Program-made: the position numbers and the translations under genes
Part shown: positions 42,713 to 50,636 of the stretch, piece by piece
Layout of the letters: the number at the start of each line of letters is the position of its first letter
Numbering within the stretch: the stretch's first letter is position 1
Assembly: GCA_016182905.1 (NCBI GenBank)
Contig: JACPFR010000025.1
Coordinates: 23,923 to 87,922, forward strand
Direction: 5' to 3'
DNA length: 64,000 nucleotides
Origin: Elusimicrobiota bacterium
GTDB lineage: Bacteria; Elusimicrobiota; Elusimicrobia; UBA1565; UBA9628
The notes under the pieces: generated by a model
Database searches by the model: none
The model's input: only the letters and a program-made list of their open reading frames with translations
Told to the model about the DNA's origin: nothing

Positions 42713-43475
42713 GTGCCAGGCCTCCCATTATCCCATTACTTCCGCACGCGTAACGGCTGACGGTGCTGCGCGTCGCGTTCAGCCATTTCGCGACCGCCGA
42801 TTGATCGTGTCCATTGCGCAACGCCTCGGCGACGAACATGCGTCTCGCCGCGACGAGACTAGGGACCCGGATGCGGGAACGGAGTTCGGCATCGGCGACG
42901 CCCGCCTGAGCCATAATGGTCTGACCGATGGCATCCAGGTCGAGGATTACGGAATCGACCTGCCGCGTTAGGTCGATCTCCCGGCTTCCCTCAGGCCAGG
43001 GATCGAAGTCCGCCACCCCGCTCGCCGCATCTATGCCCGGCCGGAAGCTCGACCAAGGCCAATCTTGCGGCGCGACGACCAATCCCGCTCGGACCGGATT
43101 CATATGGATGTACGGGATGAGCCCGGCGAGATAGCGATCGTCGAGGCATAGGACCGCCTTGTATCGCGCCTGGAACAGGTGCCCAGTTCGATCATGCCGG
43201 CGATTGAACATGGTTCCATGGCTGCCGATCAGACCGTGCATGCAGGAAGAGAGCGGGACCTTCCCCACGCGGATTGCCAGGTGAAAATGGTTCCCCATCA
43301 AACAATACGCGAGGATTTCGGAGGAGGTTCGTTCCGTCATTCGCCGGATTCCTCTCAGGAAATGCTGACGGTCGAAATCGTCGGCATAGATGGAACATCC
43401 ATCGACGCCGCGCGCCATCGCGTGATAGATCGCGCCGGCATAATGGATTCGATGTGTTCTTCCCATACCTATCAT
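42705..43475 (-). CDS. REP-associated tyrosine transposase (Y1_Tnp/COG1943), copy C
   Basis: 256 residues from the conserved MIGMGR start. HUH motif CLMGNHFHLAIRV, candidate catalytic Tyr in PYIHMNPVRAGLV, DWPWSSF, and a C-terminal AKWLNATRSTVSRYACG helix-turn-helix-like segment. The frame is open further upstream to 43544, outside the element, but that part is not shared with copies A or B. The 3' end passes through the repeat at 42712-42740 (giving a GIMGGLAP tail) and stops at TAA in the last codons of lolD on the opposite strand. Confidence 0.88.
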
Positions 43476-43535
43476 ACGATTGAGGGTGCCAAATTGTTCC
43501 CTCGCGAGTAATGGGATAATGGGAGGCCTGGCACC
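42712..43535 (-). mobile_element. RAYT element C (824 bp, 29-bp terminal inverted repeats)
   Basis: Perfect 29-bp inverted repeats at 42712-42740 and 43507-43535. Ends read GGTGCCAGGC, CT, then CCCATTAT and CCCATTAC in tandem. Inserted exactly at the lolD stop codon on one side and 7 bp before the terminator of a probable small RNA on the other. No target duplication. Frame and ends are intact. Confidence 0.85.
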
Positions 43536-43542
43536 AACGAAC

Positions 43543-43576
43543 AAAAAGGACCCCGGTTCGACCGTCGGACCGGGGT
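43543..43576 (-). terminator. Intrinsic terminator of the 6S-like RNA
   Basis: Stem ACCCCGGT (43569-43576 read on minus) with ACCGGGGT (43550-43557), followed on the minus strand by CC and five T. A classic rho-independent terminator. Confidence 0.7.
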
Positions 43577-43727
43577 GGAGACGCCAGCGCTTTCCAGCTT
43601 CCGCCTTCGAGCGCTCTGTTCAGTCGAGTGTTTTGCATCCGAGGGCCTTTTATTGGCCTCTGTTTTCCGCCCGGATAGGGCGGCTTTGTTGGATGAGTCC
43701 TCGACCTTAAGGCCTGTCGGCGTCTTC
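43543..43727 (-). ncRNA. ssrS: Probable structured small RNA, 6S-like
   Basis: About 185 nt between a promoter (TTGATT, 17 bp, TATACT) and a rho-independent terminator, with no coding potential. A closing stem AGACGCC/GGCGTCT, a bubble whose 3' strand holds an AGCGCT/AGCGCT hairpin, an upper stem GTCGAG/CTCGAC then CATCC/GGATG, and two distal hairpins (CCGCCC/GGGCGG; GAGGCC/GGCCCTC) can be drawn by eye. Length and central bubble with a 3'-strand hairpin match 6S RNA, which binds sigma70 RNA polymerase, but the branched top is not classical. The identification is by shape only. Confidence 0.45.
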
Positions 43728-43733
43728 GATTCC

Positions 43734-43762
43734 AGTATAGGCCCGGGGCTGATCTAAATCAA
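43734..43762 (-). promoter_or_regulatory. Promoter of the 6S-like RNA
   Basis: Minus strand TTGATT (43757-43762), 17-bp spacer, TATACT (43734-43739). The -35 overlaps a CRP/FNR-like palindrome (43749-43762), which could therefore repress this promoter when occupied. Confidence 0.65.
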
Positions 43763-43790
43763 TGGAGTATATGGGATGATTTTGTATCCT
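43749..43790 (+). promoter_or_regulatory. CRP/FNR-type site and -10 box of ilvE
   Basis: CTGATCTAAATCAA (43749-43762) is one base off the FNR-type palindrome TTGAT-N4-ATCAA. TATCCT (43785-43790) is the likely -10. The palindrome centre is 29.5 bp upstream of the first -10 base, i.e. near -41.5, the class II activator position. The same geometry recurs at pckG. Confidence 0.5.
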
Positions 43791-43827
43791 TTTCTCGTCG
43801 GGCGCGGCGGCGCGCCGGGAGTAATTA

Positions 43828-44727
43828 ATGAAGATTTACATCGACGGCAAGTTCTACGATAAGGACGACGCCAAAATCTCCGTCTTCGACCACGGCGTCC
43901 TCTACGGCGACGGGATCTTCGAGGGCATCCGCGCCTACAACGGCCGCATCTTCCGGCTCGACGACCATCTCAAGCGCCTCGAGGAGTCGGCCAACGCCAT
44001 CCTCCTCAAGCTGCCGACCCCGGTCAAGGAGATCGAGAAGGCGATCCTCGAGACCGTCCGCCTCAACGGCCTGAAGGACGCCTACATCCGCCTCGTCGTG
44101 ACCCGCGGGGTCGGCGACCTCGGCCTCGACATGCGCAAGTGCAAGGACGGCGCCACCCTCTTCATCATCGCCGACCGCATCGAGCTGTACCCCGAGGAGT
44201 TCTACGAGAAGGGCCTCACGGTCATCACCTCGACCATCCGGCAGAAGGGCTTGGACCAGGTCACCCCCGGCGTCAAGTCGCTGAACTACCTCGCGAACAT
44301 ACTCGCCCGCGCCGAGGCCACCGCGGCCGGCGCGCAGGAGGCGATCCTGCTCAACGCCACCGGCCACGTCTCCGAGTGCTCGGGCGACAACATCTTCTAC
44401 ATCAAGGATGGGAAAATATTCACCCCGCCGACCTCCGCCGGCATCCTCGTCGGCGTGACGCGCAACGTCGTCATGGAGCTGTGCGAGAAGAAGCTCGGCG
44501 TGAAGGTGATCGAGCGCAACTTCCCGCGCTACGACCTGTACGGCGCCGACGAGGTGTTCCTGACCGGCACCGGCGCCGAGGTCATCGCCGCCGTCAAGAT
44601 CGACGGCCGCGTCATCGGCAAGGGCGTCGCGGGCGCCACCACGAAGACCTTGATCAAGCACTTCCGCGACTACGCGAACTCGGCCGCGGCCGGCACGCCG
44701 GTGTACGAAGCGGTCAAGGCCAAGTAA
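43828..44727 (+). CDS. ilvE: Branched-chain amino acid aminotransferase (class IV)
   Basis: 299 residues. Family features: VFDHGVLYGDGIFEGIRAYNG at the N-terminus, the PLP Lys in PGVKSLNYLANILAR, HVSECSGDNIFYIKDG, and GTGAEVIAAVKIDGR. The enzyme transfers amino groups between glutamate and branched-chain 2-oxo acids. A GGGAG ribosome-binding site lies 6 nt before the ATG, unlike many leaderless neighbours. D-amino acid transaminase belongs to the same fold, but the motif pattern favours IlvE. Followed after 3 bp by exonuclease III. Confidence 0.92.
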   Translation: MKIYIDGKFYDKDDAKISVFDHGVLYGDGIFEGIRAYNGRIFRLDDHLKRLEESANAILLKLPTPVKEIEKAILETVRLNGLKDAYIRLVVTRGVGDLGLDMRKCKDGATLFIIADRIELYPEEFYEKGLTVITSTIRQKGLDQVTPGVKSLNYLANILARAEATAAGAQEAILLNATGHVSECSGDNIFYIKDGKIFTPPTSAGILVGVTRNVVMELCEKKLGVKVIERNFPRYDLYGADEVFLTGTGAEVIAAVKIDGRVIGKGVAGATTKTLIKHFRDYANSAAAGTPVYEAVKAK

Positions 44728-44730
44728 GCC

Positions 44731-45498
44731 TTGAAGCTCGTCAGCTGGAACGTCAACGGCGTCCGCGCCGCGTGGAAGAAGGGCTTCGGCGACTGGTTCA
44801 AGGCCGAGAAGGCGGACGTCGTCTGCCTCCAGGAGACCAAGGCCCAGCCCGACCAGCTGGCCCCGGAGATGGTCAACCCGCTCGGCTACCACGGCGAGTT
44901 CCACTGGGGCGAGAAGAAGGGCTACTCGGGCGTGGCGACCTTCTCCAAGTCCGCGCCGGCGCTCGTCGAGCGCGGCTTCGGCCTCAAGGAGTTCGACAAC
45001 GAGGGCCGGGTGCTGGCCACGAAGCACGGCGACATCACGCTCTTCAACATCTATTTCCCCAACGGGAAGGCCCGCGAGGAGCGCCTGAAGTTCAAGATGG
45101 ACTTCTATGAGGCTTTCCTCAAGGACGTCATCCCGCGCTACCGCAAGCGCGGCGACGACAAGATCGTGATCTGCGGCGACGTGAACACCGCGCACAAGGA
45201 GATCGACCTCGCGCGCCCCAAGGAGAACCGGAAGATCTCCGGCTTCCTGCCCCAGGAGTGCGAGTGGATGGACCGCCTCCTCGCCGACGGCTTCATCGAC
45301 ACCTTCCGCGAGTTCGAGACGGGGCCCGAGCACTACTCGTGGTGGGACCAGCAGTCCCGCGCGCGCGATCGCAACGTGGGCTGGCGCATCGACTACTTCT
45401 TCGTCTCGAAGAGCCTGCGCCCGCGGCTCAAGGGCGCGTTCATCCAGGCCCAGACGATGGGCTCCGACCACTGCCCGGTCGGCATCGAGCTGGCCTGA
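44731..45498 (+). CDS. xth: Exodeoxyribonuclease III (AP endonuclease family)
   Basis: 255 residues. The start is TTG (MKLVSWNVNGVRA), 3 bp after ilvE. Catalytic motifs: SWNVNG, LQETKAQ (metal Glu), GDVNTAH (Asp/Asn), WRIDYFFVS and GSDHCPVG (Asp/His pair). The enzyme cleaves abasic sites and trims 3' blocked ends in base excision repair. Cytoplasmic. The TTG start follows from the conserved N-terminus and the lack of any upstream alternative in frame. Confidence 0.93.
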   Translation: MKLVSWNVNGVRAAWKKGFGDWFKAEKADVVCLQETKAQPDQLAPEMVNPLGYHGEFHWGEKKGYSGVATFSKSAPALVERGFGLKEFDNEGRVLATKHGDITLFNIYFPNGKAREERLKFKMDFYEAFLKDVIPRYRKRGDDKIVICGDVNTAHKEIDLARPKENRKISGFLPQECEWMDRLLADGFIDTFREFETGPEHYSWWDQQSRARDRNVGWRIDYFFVSKSLRPRLKGAFIQAQTMGSDHCPVGIELA

Positions 45499-45506
45499 TC
45501 GTCCGG

Positions 45507-45531
45507 AGGATTATCCTCAAAGGATAGTCCT
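45507..45531 (+). terminator. Hairpin after exonuclease III gene
   Basis: AGGATTATCC and GGATAGTCCT form a 10-bp stem (one G-T pair) with a TCAAA loop, 9 bp after the stop codon. There is no clear U-run, so termination strength is uncertain. Confidence 0.5.
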
Positions 45532-45601
45532 AGGCGGGTCTGGGCCGAATGACGAGACGTTTTCTCCCCTTAGGTCCCGCGCAATCCCCGCCGGTCCGCG
45601 G

Positions 45602-45607
45602 TAGCAT
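45602..45607 (+). promoter_or_regulatory. -10 box of the secreted EEP-fold gene
   Basis: TAGCAT, 6 nt before ATG 45614; leaderless geometry. Confidence 0.45.
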
Positions 45608-45613
45608 GAGGGC

Positions 45614-46630
45614 ATGACGCGTCCCCTCGCGATCCTGCTCGTCGCCCTGTCCCTCTCCGCTCCGGCCCCTCACGCCGCCGCGGCCTCGGCCGAGCCCTCC
45701 GCCGACCTGAGCGACACGTTCCGCGGCCTCTGGGACCGTTTTCGCGGCCGCAAGCCTCCGTCCCAGACCCCAGCCGGCGACGGCGCCGCCCTCGGACGCC
45801 TCGTCTCCTGGAACGTGCAGACCCTCGGCAGGAAGGCCTCCAAGGCCAAGAAGGACGCCCTGCGCCTCGGCCTCGGCCGGGCCCTGGCCGGCGCGGGGAC
45901 GATGATCCTCGCAGCGCAGGAGGTCGCCAACGACAAGGGCGCCGAGACGCTCTCCCGGCAGCTCCCCGGCGAGGGACGCGGCTGGACGATGAGCTTCGAG
46001 GACACCTCGGACTCGATGAACAACGCGATCTTCACCGGCCCCGGCGTGAGCGTGAACTGCTCCGGCAACCTGAACCTCGCGGGCGTGCGCCATCCGCCGC
46101 ACATGGCTCACCTCGCCTCCGGCGACGCCGATTTCACCGTGCTCAGCGTGCACCTGAGCTACGCGAAAGGCGACGCCTCGGCCTCGGTCGCCGAGCTCAA
46201 GATCATCATGGACTGGGTGCGCGCGCAGGCGAGCCGGCCGGGCGCCGATCCCGACTTCATCGTCGCCGGAGACTTCAACCTGCCCACAGGCAAGGGCAAG
46301 GAGTTCAGCGTCCGGTCCGGCGACCGCTCCTGGTCGCCGATCGAGGACAGCCTCGGGCCCGGCTTCACCGCGCTCGTCGACGAGCCCACCTCGCGCCACG
46401 GCCGCGAGGGCGCGGCCAACAACTACGACCACTTCCTCGTCAGCGACGATTTCCTCGACGAGGAGCTCGTCGTCGCGGGCGCCGTCAGCTCGGCCGAGGT
46501 CGCCCTGGCCGAGCGCGAGGCCGGCGCGCGCGCCTCCGACCATTTCCCCATCGCGCTGACCTTCCGCAAGTCGGGCGCCGGCGCCGGCGGCAAGCCCATC
46601 GCCCTCGACGGCGCGTCCGTCTGCCGCTAA
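45614..46630 (+). CDS. Exported endonuclease/exonuclease/phosphatase-fold protein
   Basis: 338 residues: signal peptide (MTRPLAILLVALSLSAPAPHAAA), a short linker, then an EEP domain: LVSWNVQTLGR, AAQEVAND (metal Glu), DFIVAGDFNLPTGKG (Asp/Asn), NNYDHFLVS and ASDHFPIALTF (Asp/His). Relatives include secreted DNases, sphingomyelinases and phosphatases, and activity on nucleic acid or phosphoester outside the cytoplasm is likely. All catalytic-type residues appear present. It lies downstream of the cytoplasmic exonuclease III but has its own promoter. Confidence 0.85.
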   Translation: MTRPLAILLVALSLSAPAPHAAAASAEPSADLSDTFRGLWDRFRGRKPPSQTPAGDGAALGRLVSWNVQTLGRKASKAKKDALRLGLGRALAGAGTMILAAQEVANDKGAETLSRQLPGEGRGWTMSFEDTSDSMNNAIFTGPGVSVNCSGNLNLAGVRHPPHMAHLASGDADFTVLSVHLSYAKGDASASVAELKIIMDWVRAQASRPGADPDFIVAGDFNLPTGKGKEFSVRSGDRSWSPIEDSLGPGFTALVDEPTSRHGREGAANNYDHFLVSDDFLDEELVVAGAVSSAEVALAEREAGARASDHFPIALTFRKSGAGAGGKPIALDGASVCR

Positions 46631-48051
46631 GGCCTCACGATCAGGGCGCCGGTCAGGCGCCGCCAGAGCCGCCGCAGGAAGCCCTTCACCGTCCGCTCCC
46701 CTCCGCGCTCGACGATCGTGTCGGACAGCGGGATCGCGCGCGGGACGGACGCCCGGCCGAACAGCGCGCCGAGCCGGTCGAGGCGCCCGAGGCCCACGAG
46801 GCGCTTGACCGAGCGGCCGAAGGCGATCGTCCCGAGCGCGGACTCCCCGCCCGCGCCGTCGGACAGGTATCCCTCGACGACGAGCTCCTTGTCCTTGCGG
46901 AAATCGAAGAGGCGCCGCAGCGGCGAGCGGCCCTTGTTCTCGGCCTCCAGCCGCGCGCGCCAGGCCGCGGCGACGTCCGCGGGGATCGGAGCGCCCGACA
47001 GCAGCGCGTCCAACGCCGGCGTCCAGACCGCCGCGTCCTCGACGCCGTCGTACTTCATCGCGAGGCGCACGCTGCGCCCGGCGAGGTCGCTGACCGGGAT
47101 CGGGGCGCCGAACTCCGCGATCGTCTCGGGCAGGGGGCCGGTCGAGTCCATGAACACGAGCCCGGTGTTCTCCTTGCTCCGGGCGGGCATGCCCGAGAAC
47201 TTGGCCTGCCCCGTCGTGAGGACGCGGATGCGAGTCACGCCCGGCGTGTCCGCGAGGCGCTTGAGCGTCGTGAGCTTGCGCCGCCAGTAGCGCAGGTTCA
47301 GGTCCGCGAGGCTCTCCGCGGTGAGCGAGCCGGGCGCCTTGAGCGCGTCGAAGGCCAGCATCGCCGCCGCCGCCGCGGGCGAGCCCGTCGCCTGCCAGGT
47401 CACGGCGGCCTTCACGATCGCGAACGCCGCCTCGAGGGCGTAGTAGACGAAGCGCGCCGCGGGACCCAGCTCGACCGTCGCGTGCAGCGGCTTCGAGAGG
47501 AGATGGACGCGCGGGCCGGAGGCCGGCTCCCGCGCCGGGCGGGCCTCGAAGGCGGAGAGCGCGATCTCGGGAGCGGACAGCCGGCCGATCGTCAGCGCCG
47601 GCGTCCGCGCGGCCTCCCCGCCGAGCGCGCGCGCCATCAGCGCGTCCGCGCCGTCGCGGACCTCCGCGGCCGGCGCGGACCTCAGGTCGATCGTCTCGAA
47701 TTCGGCGAGCGCGTCGCGGCCGGCGGAGAGTTCGAGCGGCGCGGCGGCCCGAGGCGCCGCCTTCGCCGGGGTCGCGCTGGCCAAGGGGACCGAGGGGACC
47801 GCCGCGGCCGCGAGAGCCGCCGGGACCTGGAGAGCCGGAGCGGCGAGGACCGTGAGGGCCGCCGGGGCCGACAAGGTCGGAGCCGGCGAAACGGACGGCG
47901 AGATTATGGTCGGCGCGGACAGCACGGGTGACGGCGCGGCGATCAATGCGTGCCCGCCGCCGATGGCCGGGGCGGAGACGCGCACGCGCTGCGCCCGCGC
48001 CCACGGGGCGGCGAGCACCAGCAATAGAACGGCGACCCGAATGACGGGCAT
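46627..48051 (-). CDS. Exported Ala/Pro-rich protein, unrecognised
   Basis: 474 residues from the ATG giving MPVIRVAVLLLVLAAPWARA, a signal peptide. Residues 25-150 are Ala/Pro/Ser-rich with a repeated SAPxxSAPA flavour, like the 25918 gene. Residues 170-474 form a globular region with a hydrophobic segment (FVYYALEAAFAIVKAAV) and several basic C-terminal helices. No known domain. The ATG was chosen because CACACT lies 6 nt upstream; the longer upstream frame enters an AT-rich repeat region. Convergent overlap with the EEP gene. Confidence 0.72.
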   Translation of the reverse strand: MPVIRVAVLLLVLAAPWARAQRVRVSAPAIGGGHALIAAPSPVLSAPTIISPSVSPAPTLSAPAALTVLAAPALQVPAALAAAAVPSVPLASATPAKAAPRAAAPLELSAGRDALAEFETIDLRSAPAAEVRDGADALMARALGGEAARTPALTIGRLSAPEIALSAFEARPAREPASGPRVHLLSKPLHATVELGPAARFVYYALEAAFAIVKAAVTWQATGSPAAAAAMLAFDALKAPGSLTAESLADLNLRYWRRKLTTLKRLADTPGVTRIRVLTTGQAKFSGMPARSKENTGLVFMDSTGPLPETIAEFGAPIPVSDLAGRSVRLAMKYDGVEDAAVWTPALDALLSGAPIPADVAAAWRARLEAENKGRSPLRRLFDFRKDKELVVEGYLSDGAGGESALGTIAFGRSVKRLVGLGRLDRLGALFGRASVPRAIPLSDTIVERGGERTVKGFLRRLWRRLTGALIVRP

Positions 48052-48057
48052 CGCTTC

Positions 48058-48063
48058 AGTGTG
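48058..48063 (-). promoter_or_regulatory. -10-like box of the 48051 gene
   Basis: CACACT on the minus strand, 6 nt before the ATG. A weak match, kept because the spacing equals that of most other genes here. Confidence 0.35.
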
Positions 48064-48124
48064 CCCGTCTAGGCGCTTTAAAGGAAGAGCCCAAAGTCCC
48101 ACCCCCAAGGGCCCTGGACCTAGG

Positions 48125-48276
48125 TTCCGCAAAAACCCCTCGTTTTTGAAAAAATTACACTGCAAAAACAAGCCGTATTCACCACCGGCGCCGAAAGTGA
48201 ATAGCCCTTAATAAATAAGCGCTATTTTTTGCAAAACGAGGGGTTTACACGCCGCCCGCTCCGTAAATTTGCGGAA
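48125..48276. repeat. Nested inverted repeats in an AT-rich intergenic region
   Basis: Four symmetric arm pairs share one centre region: 48125-48133/48268-48276 (9 bp), 48133-48146/48233-48246 (AAACCCCTCGTTTT, 14 bp perfect), 48161-48168/48226-48233 (TGCAAAAA), and 48176-48182/48197-48203 (TATTCAC). The 278-bp interval between divergent genes 48051 and 48330 has no reading frame. It could be a miniature mobile element, a small RNA or a cruciform-forming site. It marks the left edge of an AT-rich patch. Confidence 0.65.
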
Positions 48277-48317
48277 AACACTTGGCTTCCTCCCTTGCCC
48301 TCGCCCTCCGTTCCCGC

Positions 48318-48323
48318 TATCCT
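48318..48323 (+). promoter_or_regulatory. -10 box of the 48330 gene
   Basis: TATCCT, 6 nt before ATG 48330. It supports that start over the ATG at 48282. Confidence 0.5.
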
Positions 48324-48329
48324 TGGTTC

Positions 48330-48884
48330 ATGGCCCCTCGACTCATCTCTTTCGTCCTCATCGCGGCGTTGATCGGCTTCGCCGCCCCCGCTTCAGCCAA
48401 GCCCAAAGAAAAGACTAAGACCGCGAAAAAACAGGTCGCTCGAACATGGCAAGCCGTTGCTGATTACGTCTTTAAGAACGGGACCGATTGGCCGATTAAG
48501 GCGCCGAGCAGCCGAACACTTGGGTACGAATCAGACGAAGTTCCAGCCAAGGGGCTCAGCATTGACGACGATAAATCCAAAGATGGAAAGGAGCATTCCA
48601 TTTGCGTCGTCTATGAGGTTGACGAGAAAGGGGTGCCCCGACCAAAGGGAATAGACATCGGTACGATGCTCGTCAAGGAGACTGCCTCAGGAAGCGAAAT
48701 TGACGGATACCAGATTCGGATGTCGTTGGATGGAACGCCTATCAGCGCGATGCACGCGACCGGGATCGTTGGTAAAGTAAGACAGGTGGCGTTGCCGCCT
48801 GAAGCCAAAGAAATCAAGGCCCTATTCGCCGCAGAGAGCGCACTTTACCTGAAGGACGCCGACCTTAAGCAACTTCTCCCATGA
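48330..48884 (+). CDS. Exported protein of unknown function with atypical base composition
   Basis: 184 residues: signal peptide (MAPRLISFVLIAALIGFAAPASA), a Lys-rich linker, then a domain with alternating strands (HSICVVYEVDEKGV, GYQIRMSLDGTPI) and an Ala/Glu helix near the end. Codon usage is clearly less GC-biased than the rest of the window (many A/T third positions), pointing to transfer from another genome. No family recognised. It overlaps the next gene by 4 bases (ATGA). The upstream ATG at 48282 is less likely. Confidence 0.72.
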   Translation: MAPRLISFVLIAALIGFAAPASAKPKEKTKTAKKQVARTWQAVADYVFKNGTDWPIKAPSSRTLGYESDEVPAKGLSIDDDKSKDGKEHSICVVYEVDEKGVPRPKGIDIGTMLVKETASGSEIDGYQIRMSLDGTPISAMHATGIVGKVRQVALPPEAKEIKALFAAESALYLKDADLKQLLP

Positions 48885-50086
48885 GAATAAGAAATCTTGT
48901 TCTTGTACTTTTGTTTGTTCCGACAGTCGGGCTAGCTGGAAAGCGAAGTAGGGATTTGGCTCTGCTAGTTGAGACTGCCACCAACGCCGACGCGACTAGG
49001 AAAAACAATCCCTCTCTTTCTCCGGAAGAAACCACTCGACTTAAAAAAGAAAAAGCCGCGGCCGTCGAGAAGATCGAGTCCATCGCTAACGCGGAGCCGA
49101 AAGACACGGAAACTCAATTAGAGGTCAGCAAAAGCCTCGCCTCAGTGGAGGAGGCCCCGCGCGCGATCCCGTACGCGGAGCGCGGGCTGAGGCTCGCGCA
49201 GGCGTCGGGCGACAAGAAGATGATCCGCGAGGCGCTGCTGACGGGCTCGGAGGTCTTCTACAAGGCCGGCGACTACGCGCTGGCCCGCGAGAGGGCGCAG
49301 CGGATCCTCCACGACAACCCGAAGGACAAGGACGCCCTCGCGCTGTACATGCAGGTCAAGGACCGGGGCGCGGCCGCGGCCGGGACGCCCTCGGGCGGCT
49401 CCGCGCCCGGCGGAGGCGCGGCGGGAGCGGGCGGCGGCGACGCGGGCTCCGGCCCCGGCTCGACGCCCGGCACGCGCGGGCCTGGCGTCGCGATGACGAG
49501 CGCCTCCGCGCTCGAGGCGCAGAGGCAGGTCGCGCTCGGCTGGAGCCGCATCAAGCTCGACCCGAAGGCGGCGCTGAAGAACTTCGAGGCGGCGATCACC
49601 GCCGATCCGAGGAGCGCCGCGGTCCGCGTCGAGCGGTCCAAGGCGCGCCTGGCGGCCGGAGACGCGCCCGGGGCGCTCGGCGACTCGAACGACGCCGTCG
49701 CGCTCGACCCGCGGCTGGCCGCCGGCTACGCGGCCCGCGCCGAGGCCAAGAGAGCGCTCGGCATGAAGGAAGCGGAGCTGCTCGCCGACCTCGAGACGGC
49801 CGCGAAGCTCGATCCGGACTTCGCCGAGCGGTACAAGGCGCTGAAGCTCCGCGTCGACGGCCCGTCCGCGGACGGCGACGGGAAAGCGCGCGGCGCCGGC
49901 GAGGCCGGCGCCGGGACCGCGGGAGGCTCCGCGCCCGACGGGCCGCGCCCTCTGCTCTCGCGCTCGCCGAAAGGCTGGGGCCTGCTGGCCTTGATCGCCC
50001 TGGTCTCGGCGGCGCTGGGCGGCGTGATCGTCCCGCTGGCGCTCAAGCGGCGACGGTCAGGCGAAGACGGCTCTCTCCCCCGTTAA
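48881..50086 (+). CDS. Exported TPR-like, membrane-anchored protein; composition mosaic
   Basis: 401 residues. A signal peptide (MRIRNLVLVLLFVPTVGLAG) is followed by a helical TPR-like region (AIPYAERGLRLAQASGDKKM, DYALARERAQRILHDNPKDKD), a Gly-rich linker (about 165-205), further TPR-like helices (AALKNFEAAITADPRSAAVR) and a C-terminal membrane helix (GLLALIALVSAALGGVIVPLAL) with a basic tail. Codon usage switches abruptly from AT-tolerant to the very GC-rich local style near 49145 (residue about 88), suggesting recombination inside the gene. The end overlaps the convergent FAH-family gene by 44 bp. Confidence 0.75.
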   Translation: MRIRNLVLVLLFVPTVGLAGKRSRDLALLVETATNADATRKNNPSLSPEETTRLKKEKAAAVEKIESIANAEPKDTETQLEVSKSLASVEEAPRAIPYAERGLRLAQASGDKKMIREALLTGSEVFYKAGDYALARERAQRILHDNPKDKDALALYMQVKDRGAAAAGTPSGGSAPGGGAAGAGGGDAGSGPGSTPGTRGPGVAMTSASALEAQRQVALGWSRIKLDPKAALKNFEAAITADPRSAAVRVERSKARLAAGDAPGALGDSNDAVALDPRLAAGYAARAEAKRALGMKEAELLADLETAAKLDPDFAERYKALKLRVDGPSADGDGKARGAGEAGAGTAGGSAPDGPRPLLSRSPKGWGLLALIALVSAALGGVIVPLALKRRRSGEDGSLPR

Positions 50087-50636
50087 GGAGGGCCTCGACG
50101 CGCGCGCCCGCGGCGACCGGCGCCACGCCGGCCGGGGTCCCGGTGAAGATCAGGTCGCCCTCGGCGAGGCCGTAGGTCCGGTCGAGGTGGTCGATGATCC
50201 TCTCGATCGTGAAGATCATGTCCTTCGTGTTCCCGCGCTGGCGCACGGCGCCGTCCACGCTCAGCTCGAGCTCGGACGGCACGGTCAGCGGCAGGAAATT
50301 CCCGACGGCCGCGAAGCCCGGGCGCCCCTTGGCCGAGGCCCAGGGCAGGCCCTTCTTCTTGTCGGCCTCCTGCAGGTCGCGCGCGGTGAAGTCGACGCCG
50401 ACGGCCATCATCAGGCTCAGGCCCGCGGCCACGACGAGCTCGACCTCGTGGTCCACGCGCCGGCTGTCGGGCGGCAGGCGCAGGACGCCGCCGTCGAGCA
50501 GCAGCGCGGACGCGGGCTTCAGGAAGACGATCGGGGAGGCGGGCGCCTCGTTGCCCAGCTCCTTGGCGTGCTCGGCGTAGTTGCGGCCGATGCACCAGAT
50601 CGTGCCGACGGGGCGGCTCAGGCCGGGGAGGATCAT
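50043..50636 (-). CDS. Fumarylacetoacetate hydrolase-family protein
   Basis: 197 residues, shorter than many FAH proteins but complete for the minimal form. Features: IWCIGRNYAEHAKELG, then PIVFLKPASALL, VDHEVELVVAAG (metal Glu), QRGNTKDMIFTIERIIDHLD and GDLIFTGTPAGVAPV. Members act as acylpyruvases, oxaloacetate decarboxylases or hydratases in aromatic degradation. The ATG overlaps the mgtE stop (ATGA). The specific substrate is unclear; acylpyruvate hydrolase/oxaloacetate decarboxylase (FAHD1-like) is the closest by length. Confidence 0.85.
   Translation of the reverse strand: MILPGLSRPVGTIWCIGRNYAEHAKELGNEAPASPIVFLKPASALLLDGGVLRLPPDSRRVDHEVELVVAAGLSLMMAVGVDFTARDLQEADKKKGLPWASAKGRPGFAAVGNFLPLTVPSELELSVDGAVRQRGNTKDMIFTIERIIDHLDRTYGLAEGDLIFTGTPAGVAPVAAGARVEALLNGGESRLRLTVAA

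Noticed and set aside
43550..43576. tRNA T-arm-like sequence (CGGTTCGACCG)
   Set aside because: No acceptor, D or anticodon arms surround it; it is the stem-loop of a terminator on the minus strand.
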